64,000 bases of DNA, taken from Ophioceras dolichostomum. Taxonomy: Eukaryota > Ascomycota > Sordariomycetes > Magnaporthales > Ophioceraceae. Below the pieces are notes generated by a model. That model was not told the origin of the DNA. It saw only the letters and a list, made by a program, of their open reading frames with translations, and searched no databases. This document shows, piece by piece, positions 1 through 11,411 of the stretch (its first letter is position 1; each line of letters opens with the position of its first letter). The stretch spans positions 33,769 to 97,768 of the forward strand of contig PYST01000135.1 of assembly GCA_003049485.1 (NCBI GenBank). Direction: 5' to 3'. Position numbers and translations under genes: made by a program.

Positions 1-3000
1 GCCCGGGACATACCTCGTCAGCAGTCCGATCATCCAGTACTACAACACCCAGTTCCTCGGAGATCCTCATAGCGTTCCCACCATCTTGGCTGCACAGAGC
101 TTCGTCGGCCTCGGTGTGATTAGCAGCGACGTCTATGTCAGTGACACCGAGCAATGGTAAGATGATGTCTCTAGGTCTTGGTCAAATAGAGTCTCTCGGA
201 ACTTGCAATGACTCTTTTTACTACAGGTACCTAAACACGGCCAATTTCCTGAGGAGCATTCGGAACTTCAAGATCGATATCAGATTGACGGACCCATACG
301 CGTATGTATGCGCGATCCATTGGCAGGTGAGCATGTTCGCCCTCTTCACTTCGTGTTTTCTTAACTCAAACCCCAGGCTTGCAGGCTTCCACACCTGGTG
401 TTGGCCGAAGCCATGTCTCACGCAACATATTCTGACCGACTTGATAGGTTGCTCAAGCATCATCACTCGAGAATATCGAGTTTTACATGCTCTACAACTC
501 AGAAGTGCCATACAACACACAACAGGTGAGCGACCCCTGACATCGATATATCTGTCCAAGGTAAGGACAATTTACGCACCAAGTTCAATGGCTAACGCAG
601 TATTACGACAGGGAATTTACATGGAGAATGGCTCTGGCGGCTTCCTCGCCGATCTTATCTTCGTGGGTGGCAATTTTGGGTGAGTACAACGGCCGTCTCG
701 CGCTCGATCCCTTAGGAGCTCCGCGACATCAACTGACGTGATGCCATCAATGCCCATAGCGCGTACTTTGGGAACCAGCAGTTCACCACCAGCCATCTTA
801 TCTTTGTAAACTGCCACACCGCACTGCAGGTCCACTGGGACTGGGCGTGGACGATGCAAGATTTCATTATAGAGGGCTGTAACTCGGGCCTCGTCGTCGT
901 CGGCGGAGTAAGTCATGCCCGAATAAATAGCCTTACAAGCTTCCCCCTCCCCTTCTCAAGCGCTCGATATGCTAAACAAGCTCAACTTTTGCTCATGAAG
1001 GCCGGTGGGCCGGGCAGCACCGGCCAAGGCGTCGGCTCTCTCGTCCTGGTGGACTCAATTATCGCCAACACGCCCAACGGCATCGTCACGTCTCTGGCGG
1101 CGGAGAACTCGACCTCGTTCTTGCTGCAGAACGTTGGGTTCTTCAACGTGCAGACCGCCGTCAGAGACGCCTTCGCCCAGACGACCCTCCTGGCCGGCGG
1201 CAACCAGGTTCTCGTCGGCAGCTGGGGCTTTGGACGGATCAACGACGCGACGACGCCGAGCGGCCTGAGCACGTTCGTCAATGGGGCAAACATCCCTGCC
1301 ATGACGCGGAAGCCAGAGCTCCTGGGCGAGGCGTACGATAATATGGCGCCGAATCTGTTCACCAGGCGACGTCCGACGTGTGAGTAGTCTCCTTTCTCTC
1401 TCTTTTTTCTTTTTTCTTTCCGAGCTGCTGCATATCTCCCTTTCTTCCGAAGAGCTTTGGCTCAAGGTAGACAGATCAAAACTAATACCAGAGAGCCCTG
1501 CAGACTATAACGAACCGGTCAGCCGCATTATGAACGTCAAGGCCCTGGGAGCTCTGGGGGACGGCAGCACTGATGACACGGCGGTCCTGAACTCGATCCT
1601 CGAAGGAGCCGCAAACACCTCCTCTATCGTCTACTTCCCCTTTGGTATCTACATCATCCGGGACACACTGAGGATCCCTGTTGGCTCGCGCATCATCGGA
1701 CAGGTTTGGTCCCAGATCATGGCGACGGGGCCAAAGTTTGCCTACGAGAGGCAGCCCACGGCGACGGTTCAGGTCGGAAGACCAGGGGACCGTGGGATCG
1801 TGGAGATTCAGGACATGATGTTCACGGCGAAGGGCGCCACCGCTGGAGCTGTTATCATCGAGTGGAACGTTCACGAGTCCACAAAAGGCTCGGCTGGCAT
1901 GTGGGGTGAGGATTCTCGCGTGGTCTTTCTCTCTTCGTTCGTTCCTTCTTTTCTCGATGGTGGAAATGCCGCTGCTGACGAGGTAGTTACCACCACTCAC
2001 GCTCCTAGACTCTCACATCCGCATTGGCGGCGCCACCGGAAACGACCTCCAGCTGGAGAACTGTCCCAAGGTTGGGGCCGCCGTGAACAGCAACTGCAAA
2101 GCAGCGTCAATGTTGATGCATATGACCCCTGGGTCTTCCGGATACTTGGAGAACGTCTGGCTGTGGACCGCCGATCACGACATGGAGTAAGTCAACCCGC
2201 AAATCCCCTCGTATCCTTGCTCGAGCCATTGCCTTTCCACCTAAATCCCCGAGTACCGAAGAGGGAGAGATCTCGACCGCTAACGCATCCATGACATATG
2301 CACAGCAAGAGAAACCTAGATCAGATAGACATTTATGTCGGGCGTGGTCTGCTCGTGCAGAGCGACCTTGCTTGGCTATGGGGAACTGCCGTCGAGCATT
2401 GCGTCCTGTATCAGTACCAGCTCTCTGGGGCTAAGAATATCCTGATGGGTATGATACAGACGGAGTCGCCGTACTTTCAGCCCATTCCTGGCGCCCCACT
2501 GCCCTTCACACCTGGTCTCTTCCCAGACGACCCGACATTCAACACCACCCCTTCTTCGCCCTCGTCGTGGGCGGTGCGAATTGTAGATTCGTCATCAGTC
2601 TATATGCTCGGCGCTGGACTCTACAGCTGGTTCTCGGGCTACAGCCAGACCTGTCTCGCGACGGAGAACTGCCAGCAGCGCGGGTTCGAGGTCGTTCAGA
2701 GCTCCGACCTCTGGGTCTACAACCTCTGCACGAAGGCCATCGTCGAGATGGTCTCCCCACTGGGCAAAGCGGCGACCCTTGCGTCACAGAACGTCAACGG
2801 CTTCCTCTCGTCCGTGCTCGGCTGGCTGCATGGCACCCAGAACATCACCGGCGCGCGCGAATTCGAGGGATTCCAGATCTACACCCCGGAATCGCTCGAG
2901 GAGGTAGAGCTGAATCTCGAAGCCCCGTTCCCGCCGATCTGCCGCACCGCGCTGACGCAGCTGGTCGTCTGCCACCCGCTGGTGGCGTCGCTGTCGAGGG

Positions 3001-5080
3001 TCGCGTGGCACGGGTCGCCGGGTAACCAGACGGTGACCGACGAGGTCTGTCAGCAGAGCTGCCTCAGCAGCGTGCAGACTTGGATTGAGAATGTGGCCAG
3101 CGCGTGCGAGGGCTACAAAATCGAAAAAGGCGCACCGCCCGAGCTTGTCGGAGGGAGAATCCGCCAGGGGCTTCTCGAGACGTGTCAGAAGGAAGTCGCA
3201 ACTGGGAGGTACTGCAATGGTAAGTAGTCAGGTCGAAGTCTCTCAAGACTTCTCCACAACGTCTCTCACTCATCAACCCTCCGGTCACTCACATATTCTT
3301 AATCTGTCTTCTGACCAAGCTTGGATGATCGGTAGACATAATCGCCGGCTTTACCACCGTAGCCTCCTACCAAGACATGCCACAGGCAGAGATGTGCCAC
3401 ACCTGCTTCAAGGACAGACACCGCATGATGCAGGAGTCTCGGTATTCGGTCTACAACCAATACTACAAGGACAGGTTTGAGGCAATCAAGAGCAGCTGCG
3501 GAAGCACCGGCAGCACCGAGATCCTGCCGCCAATCATTCCCGCGCCCGAAGTCGAGACGGCCTGCCCCTCGGGCCTCAAGCACACGGTGGTCGCGGGAGA
3601 CACATGCGACTCGCTCGCCCTAGCCGGATCCTTCGCGTCCGCCGCGCTCTTTATCGGCAACCCCGGCAAGATGACCAACTGCAGCAGCCTCACTGTGGGC
3701 GCGGAGCTCTGCCTGCCCATCGGCTGCAACGTGACCTACACCGTGAAGGAGAACGACACGTGCTGGGACATCGACTCGGCGCACCTGGGCGTGCTGCCGA
3801 CCGGCGTGGGCATGGGCGCCGTCCGGCTGTACAACCCCTGGGTTGACTTCGGCTGCAACAACCTGCTGACGGCGAGCGACGACGCCTACGGCTACGTCAT
3901 CTGCATGTCGCCCCAGGGCGGCGTCCACGACCTGGCGGCGCCTCCCGCGCCCCAGCCCACGCGCGTGCACGGGAACGGCGCGAGCTGGCACATGGTGCCG
4001 CTGCCCGCGGGGGCCGACCTCGCCCCTGGGACCACGATACTGTGCGGCAAGTACCTCGTCGCGCAGGAGGGGGACACCTGTACGATTTTGGCCATGCAGG
4101 GCCCCACCGTCATGGACCTGCTGCTGCGCGCGAACCCGTCGCTGGGGACGAGCACGGCAGACTGCGAAGGGCGGGTGGTCCCGGGCCTGACGTATTGCCT
4201 TCTGCCGTTGGTCGGCTTCGACAGCGAATACCCCCCGGAACAGGAGCCCTCAACGACGATCACGATAGGGGGCCCATACACAGAATCATCGACCTCTTCT
4301 TCTTCAACGAGTTCAACCGTCTCGTCATCCTCAGAAACTACGACCAGCACCACCAGCAGCACCAGCACTACCACTTCTTCCTCGTCGACCTCGACCTCAA
4401 CCTCAAGCACCACCTCAGAGCCCACCTCCCAGCCCACAACCGCCCACTACTACGGCTGCTACACCGAAGCGACAGGCCAGCGCGCCCTCAGCGGCCCCTC
4501 CACCACCGACTTCGTCGCCATGACCCCCACCCTCTGCCGCGCCTTCTGTCAAAGCCAATCACCAACCCCCTACCCGGTATGGGGCGTCGAGTACGGTGGC
4601 GAGTGCTACTGCGGCACCTCGCTCTCCCTCGCCGCGGGGTCCCAGCCCATCTTCGAGGCGCAGTGCTCCGTCCCCTGCCCCGGCGACCCCTCCCTAAAAT
4701 GCGGCGGCGGCAACCGCCTGAGCCTGTACGGCCTCTCGCCCTCTCCGCCCCCGACCTCCCCCCCGCCCGGCCTGCCGCCCGTCACCTCCTTCGGCTACGT
4801 GGGCTGCCGCACCGAGCCGGCGACCGGAGGCCAGCGCGCGCTGGGCGGTGCCAGCGCCGCGGACGGGCAGCAGATGACGCCGGCCGCGTGCGGCTCCTAC
4901 TGCCTAGGCGCGGGCTTCCTCGTGTTCGGCGTGGAGTACTCGGCCGAGTGCTGGTGCGGCGCCGCGCTGCACCCGCTGAGCCTCGTCGCGCCGGAGGAGG
5001 AATGCGGGATGCCGTGTAGTGGCGACGCGGCGCAGATGTGCGGGGGGCCGAATAGGTTGAGTGTTTGGGAGTGGTCTTGA
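1..5080 (+). CDS. GH55-type exo-beta-1,3-glucanase with three LysM and two WSC modules (5' end outside window)
   Basis: Ten exons read in phase: <1-156, 227-326, 448-525, 612-679, 760-907, 1001-1379, 1504-1905, 2009-2186, 2306-3219, 3336-5080, giving about 1,389 codons; the start and any signal peptide lie upstream. Exons to about 3.5 kb encode a double right-handed beta-helix of the GH55/pectate-lyase-like superfamily, including the second-lobe opening around NVKALGALGDGSTDDTAVL. At about 3560-4230 come three Cys-rich LysM-like modules (cores such as HTVVAGDTCDSLA and YLVAQEGDTCTIL), then a Ser/Thr-rich, probably O-glycosylated linker (4265-4435). Two WSC modules follow (about 4440-4735 and 4790-5077), each opening with GC and carrying ECYCG or ECWCG. 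GH55 enzymes release glucose or short products from beta-1,3-glucan; LysM binds chitin-type polymers and WSC binds glycans. I infer a secreted wall-remodelling or mycoparasitic enzyme. The acceptor at 1503 is the least certain junction; it was chosen because alternatives gave stops. Confidence 0.88.
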
Positions 5081-6225
5081 GGAGGGAGGAGGTGAGAGGT
5101 GAGGTGAGAGGTGAGGTGAGAAGTGAGAGGTGAGAAGTGAGAGGTGAGAAGTGAGAGGTGAGAGGAGAGGGGAGAAGATAAGATACCTGAGATAAGATAA
5201 GAGGATAAGAGGATAAGAGAAGAGAAGCGATCGCGGACTTTCGGATGGAGAGAGTCCACCTAGGAATGTCAAGTCCAATTTACACCGGTTTGGATTCTCA
5301 TGTTAATCTTGACCATGATCCCTAACCCCGACCTTGAGTAGCACGTGTGTGGTACGTCCTCGACTACTCGCTGATCCATCGGGTTACCTGTTCGCTGTGC
5401 TGTGATGTGTTGGCGTCCATGGTGCCGGCCGTCTGCGCGCCGAAGGGAGGGCGGCGAGTCAGGAAGGAGGTCACCCCACCACCCCCTGAAGTCCCAGGGA
5501 AACTGCAAACAAGAATAGAAGAAGCCGTGGAATGTTCCCGCTCCTCCGTAAAAGGGAGCATAAAAACAGACCGGAGGAGTGAAAGATTTCCGGGAGATCG
5601 CTGACCTGACGAAGCAAAGAGCAGTGGGAAACGGATTGGCGAGAGATGGACGAGAATATCTGTAAAAACACCTACGCACCTAGCCGCCCGGTACGACAAG
5701 ACTGATGAATGAGAAGCCAACACACGGCGCCACTTCGTGTCTGGTATGGTGGGAATTGAATGGATTCCATGCTAGATTTCTGCTGCTACCTGTAGCTGAG
5801 TAGGTACAATGAAAAAGAAACATAGCGAAAAGAGAGATGAAGAGCGAGAAGGAAAAAAAAAAAAATTCCAGGCAAATTTCCGTCCGTCCTCCGTGCTTCC
5901 TTTGGATCTGCACGATATTCTCGACTAGATAGATTCCTTCCAGACATGGATGCCAAGGTGAGTTAGGAGATAGATTATGAAGAGCTACCGAGAACCATGA
6001 CTGCAATTCTGCTTCGTAGAGAGGGTGTACTACTTCTCGTTGCTGCATGTGGTGACGATGATGAAACTCTCAAGCTTTCCCGCGCATGCATGGCCCGCTT
6101 CGCCTGCTTACCAAAAGAGATATGAAAGCATGATGGTGTGGGTGGATTTGGTCGAGGTCATCATCGTCGACACCTCACTCACCCCAACAGTCTTCAGCTT
6201 TTCAGCTTTCTAGCAGCTTTCAGTT
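5081..6225. other. Intergenic region between converging genes
   Basis: About 1.1 kb shared by the 3' ends of the GH55 gene and the RS-rich gene. Besides the purine minisatellite and an A-run near 5857 I see no coding signal; the open frames here have no family similarity I recognise. Confidence 0.6.
5091..5175. repeat. GA-rich minisatellite just after the GH55 gene
   Basis: Imperfect tandem array of GAGGTGA and GAGGTGAGAAGT units starting about 10 nt after the stop codon. It is strongly purine-rich on the plus strand and probably lies in the 3' UTR. Confidence 0.85.
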
Positions 6226-9200
6226 TCAATCAGCCTCATCCTCCTCCTCAATCGGCGCCGGCGTCCTCCGTTCGTTCCTCCTCTTCGGCCTCCGATGCCT
6301 CGACGACGAGACGTTGCTCGCCGAGTCGTCCGGCTGCAGCTCCACGTAGTCGTCGGCGCCCCAGTCGCTCTCGCTCGCGCTCGCGGTCGCCGCGGCGGCC
6401 GCCCAGAAGTCTCCCGGCGCCGCGGCGACGTCGTCGGGGAGGCTCTGGCTGGACGTCGAGTTCGGGTTGATGAAGAAGCGGGGCGAGTCCATGGCCGCCG
6501 CCGCCGCCGAGGAGGAGGACGCCGACATCATGATGCCGACCGCCCCTGGGCCTCCTCCTCCAGCTCCAGCTGCAGCTACGCGGTGTCGGTTCAGGCTCAT
6601 CTGCAGGCCCGCGCTGCGCTGCCGGAGGGCCTGGCGGGTGGACTCGGCACGCTCGTGCAGCGACTCGAAGATGTCCTCCAGCGTCTCCATTCCCGCAAAG
6701 ATGAAGCGCTCGACCTCGGCGCACATCTGGATCTCGAGCTCCTCGTCGAGCGTGACGGCCGTCTTGGGGCCGCCGCCGCCGCCCGTCGCCACGCCGGGGC
6801 CGACGACCACAGACGAGGCGTTGCTCACGAACGAGGCGGGCGTGGGACCCCTGCTGAAGGGCGTCGTGCCGCGCGAGGGCGGAAACTGGAAGTTGGCGCG
6901 GCTGGGCGACTGGAAGAAGAACCCGCTCGCGTTCGCCGCCGGCGCGCCGATCGCGGGAGTGCCGCCGCGCGAGGGGGTCTCGGCCGTGGGCGTGGCGATG
7001 TCGTCGCCGTCGTCGGCGCCGCTCCACAGGAAGCCGTCGAAACGGCCCGAGGTCAGCAGCTCCCACTCGGACGGGTTGATGTCGCCCACGGCGCGCAGCA
7101 CGTCGTGCATCTGTCGGTTCTTGATCAGGTACATGGCCGTCTCGGCGTCGCGCGGCGCCTGGGCTAGCGCGTAGTACCGCTGGATCGAGAGGCCCGTCTT
7201 CACCAGGAAGTCCTGCCGGGGCCTGCGCATGGGCGTCGGGGCTCTCAGGGCGGGCTGCAGCTCGCGGTTCCCGGCCAGGAGCGCGTTGAAGTAGGGCTGC
7301 TCCTCCGCGTCGAGGTTAGTTAAGATGGCGAAGGTGAGCGTCTCGTCGTCGACGTCCGTCGGTGGTGGTGCGGGCGACTCTGAGCAGCTGGTCAGCCACC
7401 TGTCGACCGCGGCCTTGACCTTCTTGTTCTGCCTGAGGTAGTGCCCGCGGAACTCCTCGGCGATGTCCGGGTCCATCTTCACGGGGGAGTCCGGGCGTGG
7501 AGGGAGCTCGGCCGTCTCCTCGGCAGCCTTAGTGCTGAGTAGAGTTAGGTCGAAGGGCGGCCATGGCGGGTTGTCGCCCTTGTACCGCTCCAGCACCTCG
7601 CCCCAGCCAAGGCCGTGGCGGACTCCAGTCAGAGAGCGCTCACAGACAACGCAGCTGCAGCCATCGGCGGGGAGGTCCCGAGTAAAGACGTTGTCTAGCC
7701 GGTCGAGGATGCGCCTAGCAATCGTCTTGTGGCCGGTCGCGACTGCTATCGAACCGTGTCCGTCTAGCACGGCTTTGTACTGGTCAAGCATGTTGAAGAG
7801 AGGGGCGAAAAGGGCCTCGGCTGCTTTGGCGTGGAGATTGGTTTGGTGGCGGTTGGCGTTCGGGCGGGAGAGTGCGTCGAGGAAGTACTTGGAGACGGGC
7901 TTGGGCAGTCCGCCGTTCTGGTTCAGGTAGTTCACCCTTGGGACCTCCAGGACGTTCAGAGGCGGAGGGGGAGGCGGCGGCGGAGGCGGCATGGGGCTGG
8001 CCTCCGCCGATGGCACTCCTGATCCTGACAGGACCTCGATAGGCCCGCCGAATCGTATCCTTTGGGATGAGGTGGTCTTCTCATTCGGGAACATCGGGGG
8101 TGGGGGTGGAAATTGCGGCGTAGCTACGGGAGTCTTGGGGGACGAGTCTATGGCCGACTCAGGAGAGAGGTCAGACACCGCGACAGGGTCCAGACGCACA
8201 GTCTCCCCGGACGCTGTCCTCGCAGAAGAGACCGAGGATATGGTGGCCATGCGGCTCGGTTTCGAGGCAGGCTTGAGGCTGCCGCCTTCTTGTAGGGACT
8301 CGATCGTGGGATTCTTGAGCGGAGAGTGCGGGGACTGGATGGTGGTCTGGGTCGAGGCCTTCGACTTGCTCGACACCTTGGACCTGTCGTCGCGCTTCGA
8401 CGTCGACCTCGAGAGCCACGACGTCCGTGACCTCGGCCGCTCCTCAGAGGCATCTTTCTCCCGTGACGACCCCGATGACGTCGGCGTGCCCGATCCCCGC
8501 TCCCTCTCCCTCTCCTTATCCTTGGGCTCGGAGAGGTTCGTCGCTGGTGGACTGGGCGGAGGATCGCCCTTGCTCCTCCGTGAGGAGGACCTGGACGATG
8601 ACTTCCTCTCGGTGGTGAAGTCGACCGACTTGGACCGCTTCTTGACATCATCCGGTGCGGCAGATCCGAGATCGGTGGGCTCCGGCGTGAGCGGGTCTGC
8701 TCTTCGGACCCCTTGCGCCGTGTGCGTTGGCGACGCGGGAGGGGGCTGCGACAGGTCCTCGCGGCTGACGACGTTGACGCTCTCCTTGCTATGCGCCTTG
8801 CTGAACGAAGGGTACGGCCTTGGGGCCCGGGAGAGCCGTGACAGCTCAGGCACGACGTCGGCAGTCAGCTCGGACCCGGCAATAACCCCTCGCTCATCGA
8901 CAATCACGGTCTCGATTCTGTCCTTGTCCGAATCCCGATCCCTCTCCTCCGGGTCCCGTTCGCGGCGATCCCGGTCTCTGTCTCTGTCCCTGTCCCTGTC
9001 TCTGTCCCGATCGCGATCTCGGTCCTTGTCTCGGTCCTTGGGTCGTCGGCGGCGATGCGAAGATGACTGGGTGTCGCTATCGGTGGCTCTGTGCTTCGAG
9101 GATCGTGACTTGTGATGGTGGCGATGCTCACGGTCCTTGTCCCGCTCGCTCCTGTCCTTCTCGCTCCGGCTGCTTCGTCGTTTCTCACGAGGAGCCGAAT

Positions 9201-9243
9201 CGTCTACGTCGGCGCCATCCCTGTCGCGGTCCTTGGAAGGCAT
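6226..9243 (-). CDS. Large RS/RD-rich nuclear-type protein, conserved fungal protein of unknown function
   Basis: Single exon of 1,005 codons from the first ATG at 9243; the frame is open further upstream but only with non-ATG codons. The N-terminal third is low complexity: runs of alternating Arg-Asp, Arg-Ser blocks and Lys-rich nuclear-localisation-like patches. A polyproline run is followed by a globular part (about 7250-7950) with IAVATGHKTIARRILDRL and a small Cys cluster, CSCVVCE. The rest is Gly/Ala/Ser-rich with short acidic patches, and the C terminus is KRRNERR followed by an acidic tail. RD/RS repeats are typical of nuclear RNA-processing or chromatin factors, but I cannot assign a function. 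I vaguely recall similar fungal proteins carrying an automatic label as a G/T-mismatch DNA glycosylase; nothing visible here supports that activity. The long plus-strand frames over this gene are complements of its repeats. Confidence 0.72.
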   Translation of the reverse strand: MPSKDRDRDGADVDDSAPREKRRSSRSEKDRSERDKDREHRHHHKSRSSKHRATDSDTQSSSHRRRRPKDRDKDRDRDRDRDRDRDRDRDRDRRERDPEERDRDSDKDRIETVIVDERGVIAGSELTADVVPELSRLSRAPRPYPSFSKAHSKESVNVVSREDLSQPPPASPTHTAQGVRRADPLTPEPTDLGSAAPDDVKKRSKSVDFTTERKSSSRSSSRRSKGDPPPSPPATNLSEPKDKERERERGSGTPTSSGSSREKDASEERPRSRTSWLSRSTSKRDDRSKVSSKSKASTQTTIQSPHSPLKNPTIESLQEGGSLKPASKPSRMATISSVSSARTASGETVRLDPVAVSDLSPESAIDSSPKTPVATPQFPPPPPMFPNEKTTSSQRIRFGGPIEVLSGSGVPSAEASPMPPPPPPPPPPLNVLEVPRVNYLNQNGGLPKPVSKYFLDALSRPNANRHQTNLHAKAAEALFAPLFNMLDQYKAVLDGHGSIAVATGHKTIARRILDRLDNVFTRDLPADGCSCVVCERSLTGVRHGLGWGEVLERYKGDNPPWPPFDLTLLSTKAAEETAELPPRPDSPVKMDPDIAEEFRGHYLRQNKKVKAAVDRWLTSCSESPAPPPTDVDDETLTFAILTNLDAEEQPYFNALLAGNRELQPALRAPTPMRRPRQDFLVKTGLSIQRYYALAQAPRDAETAMYLIKNRQMHDVLRAVGDINPSEWELLTSGRFDGFLWSGADDGDDIATPTAETPSRGGTPAIGAPAANASGFFFQSPSRANFQFPPSRGTTPFSRGPTPASFVSNASSVVVGPGVATGGGGGPKTAVTLDEELEIQMCAEVERFIFAGMETLEDIFESLHERAESTRQALRQRSAGLQMSLNRHRVAAAGAGGGGPGAVGIMMSASSSSAAAAAMDSPRFFINPNSTSSQSLPDDVAAAPGDFWAAAAATASASESDWGADDYVELQPDDSASNVSSSRHRRPKRRNERRTPAPIEEEDEAD

Positions 9244-10633
9244 GGTCAAACCATGCCAGAGGCCGGACGCGGCGGTTCTCGTTTCGGTTGTGAACCTGGG
9301 ACGACTACTCAAGAATGAAGAATGATCAGGTGAAGCAAGGGTGGTAAGAAAGCCTGTTTGCTTCTTGTTTGCTCTTCAGCTAGCGGTGGCGAGTAAACCG
9401 CCGTCGGGGCACGAGCAAAGGAATGGAGAGGAGGGTCGATCGCCGATTTAACGAATTACTCCCAGGAATGCACGAAGCAAAAGAAAAGATTTTTAAAATG
9501 GGTATCACAACATATCACGAATTAACTAGAGGCAGGGAGAAGAATGGAAGTGACTGGAAGACGATAATGAGGAAGAGAGTAAGAGATAGAGGGGCGGTTC
9601 CGTCCTCTCATAATAGGTGTAAAGGGTGTGCGTTGGCAGCATCAACGAACGCAGGAGCATCAGATGGCTCGACTTGATTCGAGATCAAATCAGTGGCCGC
9701 CCGGGCATTTCGTACTTCTGCCTGTAGTGCTGCGGTCCTCAGTTTTCAGGTGGTGGTGGCCGAGGTCGTGCAGGTGTGTGGTGCGGTGCAGGCGAGTGCA
9801 GGCGAGAGGCGGACGTCAACCACCACAGCAACAGCGACAACCCCTGTCCGGTCCGCGCTGCTGCGCTTTGATTCGACAAAAAGTGTGCTCAGGCCAAGGG
9901 CACAATGGATTGGGGTCCAGAGTCCGGCGGCTGGCTGGCCTGTGGATTCCCGCCCAGCCCAGCACTTTGTGGAGGGGTAGTCCATAGTGTGGGAATCAGC
10001 TGCAGCCAGATCTCTCACTGTGAGATTGTTGCCTTCTTGGCTCTTTTTCCACAGTATAATTGTCAATCCCGACTGCGGTGTACTCCCCGCTCGGCAGAGT
10101 TCCCGTCAAGCAATACTCAATTCAAGATTGGACTCCCCGTCCCGTGTCGTTGGTTGTCATTATTCTTTTTTCAGCTACAGGCGCGTGCAGCTGCGACGTA
10201 GAGCTGTGATTGATTTTTTTCTCTTTTCTTCTGTCAAACTGATATTGATAAGTCCCTCGCAAGCGATGACTCCTTCGAGACTTAGCTTCCATTCCTTCAT
10301 CAACAGGAGATTTTAGCGATTTGTGGGGATACCTCGTCGTGAGATGCAGCTGCTGCTGCAGTTGGGTTATTTTCAGACTCCTCGTTGGGCAGCAAAATAC
10401 AGATCCTCTCGCCCGTTGTTCCATCGCCGCTGAATCATAGTACGATCCCATCGCATTCCAAAGATCTCTTAGACATTCCGGGGCTGGCTAGGGGCCAATC
10501 GCACGAGGACGAGACGTCCGCCACAGGCCTGCCTAAGCGCGCATGATGACTGCGGAACAACCCAACGAGCCCCCGCGCTGCTCATGCTCTCACCAGACTC
10601 ACGCACCAGACCGCACTCACCAGACCTGCACCA

Positions 10634-10885
10634 CCTCCCTTACCTGGATAGCACAGCACATACGGGTTATCTGCCTAAACCTATCGCGCCTCAACTAGAT
10701 AGCACGATAACATGTACGTGGTACAGCAGCTATACAACGGCCACATATCGAGGCGACATGGTTGACATATCCTCCCTTACTTGGTTAACACGACGACGTG
10801 CGCGGGTTATTCTTCTAGACGCTTCCTCCCTTGCTTGGGTACCTAGAGCAATGACCTGTACGTTGTACAACAGCCCTCGAACAAG
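10634..10885. repeat. Diverged tandem duplication of about 140 bp
   Basis: CCTCCCTTACCTGG at 10634 recurs as CCTCCCTTACTTGG at 10771, and CATGTACGTGGTACAGCAGC at 10711 recurs as CCTGTACGTTGTACAACAGC at 10855. Offsets of 137 and 144 nt suggest an old tandem duplication with small indels. Confidence 0.55.
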
Positions 10886-11350
10886 GAAATACCCATAACA
10901 GACCGTGCTACGAACTCAATGGTCGGGCCCGCGCCCCGATCCGTCCCAGCACTACGGTTCTCGACTGAGGCAGGCTCCCTCCCGATCCTGGGTTGCTCAC
11001 CGCTCGCTCCAAGGGTCCCAGTGCATCGGGAGGGTACGCGCCACCGCGAGCGCCACGGCGCGTGCCCTATGCATCCTGAATCATCACGGTAAAGCTTCTA
11101 TTGACTCAGATGCGGCGGCTGGATCTAGGGGGCTCGATTTTATTTATATCTTTTTTTACTGTATTGTATGTTGGTAAGTTCTGAGATTGTCTAAGAGCAG
11201 TTCCTCATGACTCTAAAATGTCCCAGCGTCCCTCCCTGGCAAAGCACCGCCTACTGTACTGACAAACCACATCAGACAAACACAGATCTGGGGGCATGCA
11301 TGCATGCATCACCTCGAAGCGCGCTCATATTTTTAAAGCCGCCGCCGCAT

Positions 11351-11395
11351 GCTATCACCATCCCCATCACCATCCCCATCACCATCACTCTCCCC
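11351..11395. repeat. CATCCC/CATCAC microsatellite
   Basis: Short array of CATCCC and CATCAC units 17-60 nt beyond the stop codon of the minus-strand ATP sulfurylase gene. Confidence 0.8.
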
Positions 11396-11411
11396 TCCTA
11401 TCCCCTTTCCC

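Larger units (their letters stand above)
9244..11411. other. Long intergenic region, no gene recognised
   Basis: Holds the upstream region of the RS-rich gene and the 3' side of the ATP sulfurylase gene. Visible structure: a diverged duplication (10634-10885), a GCATGCATGCATGCATC stretch near 11294, and a CATCCC/CATCAC array at 11351-11395. The short open frames look random. Confidence 0.55.

Noticed and set aside
7991..9115. 374-codon plus-strand open frame rich in Ser/Leu/Arg
   Set aside because: Complement of the RD/RS repeats in the minus-strand gene; no independent similarity.
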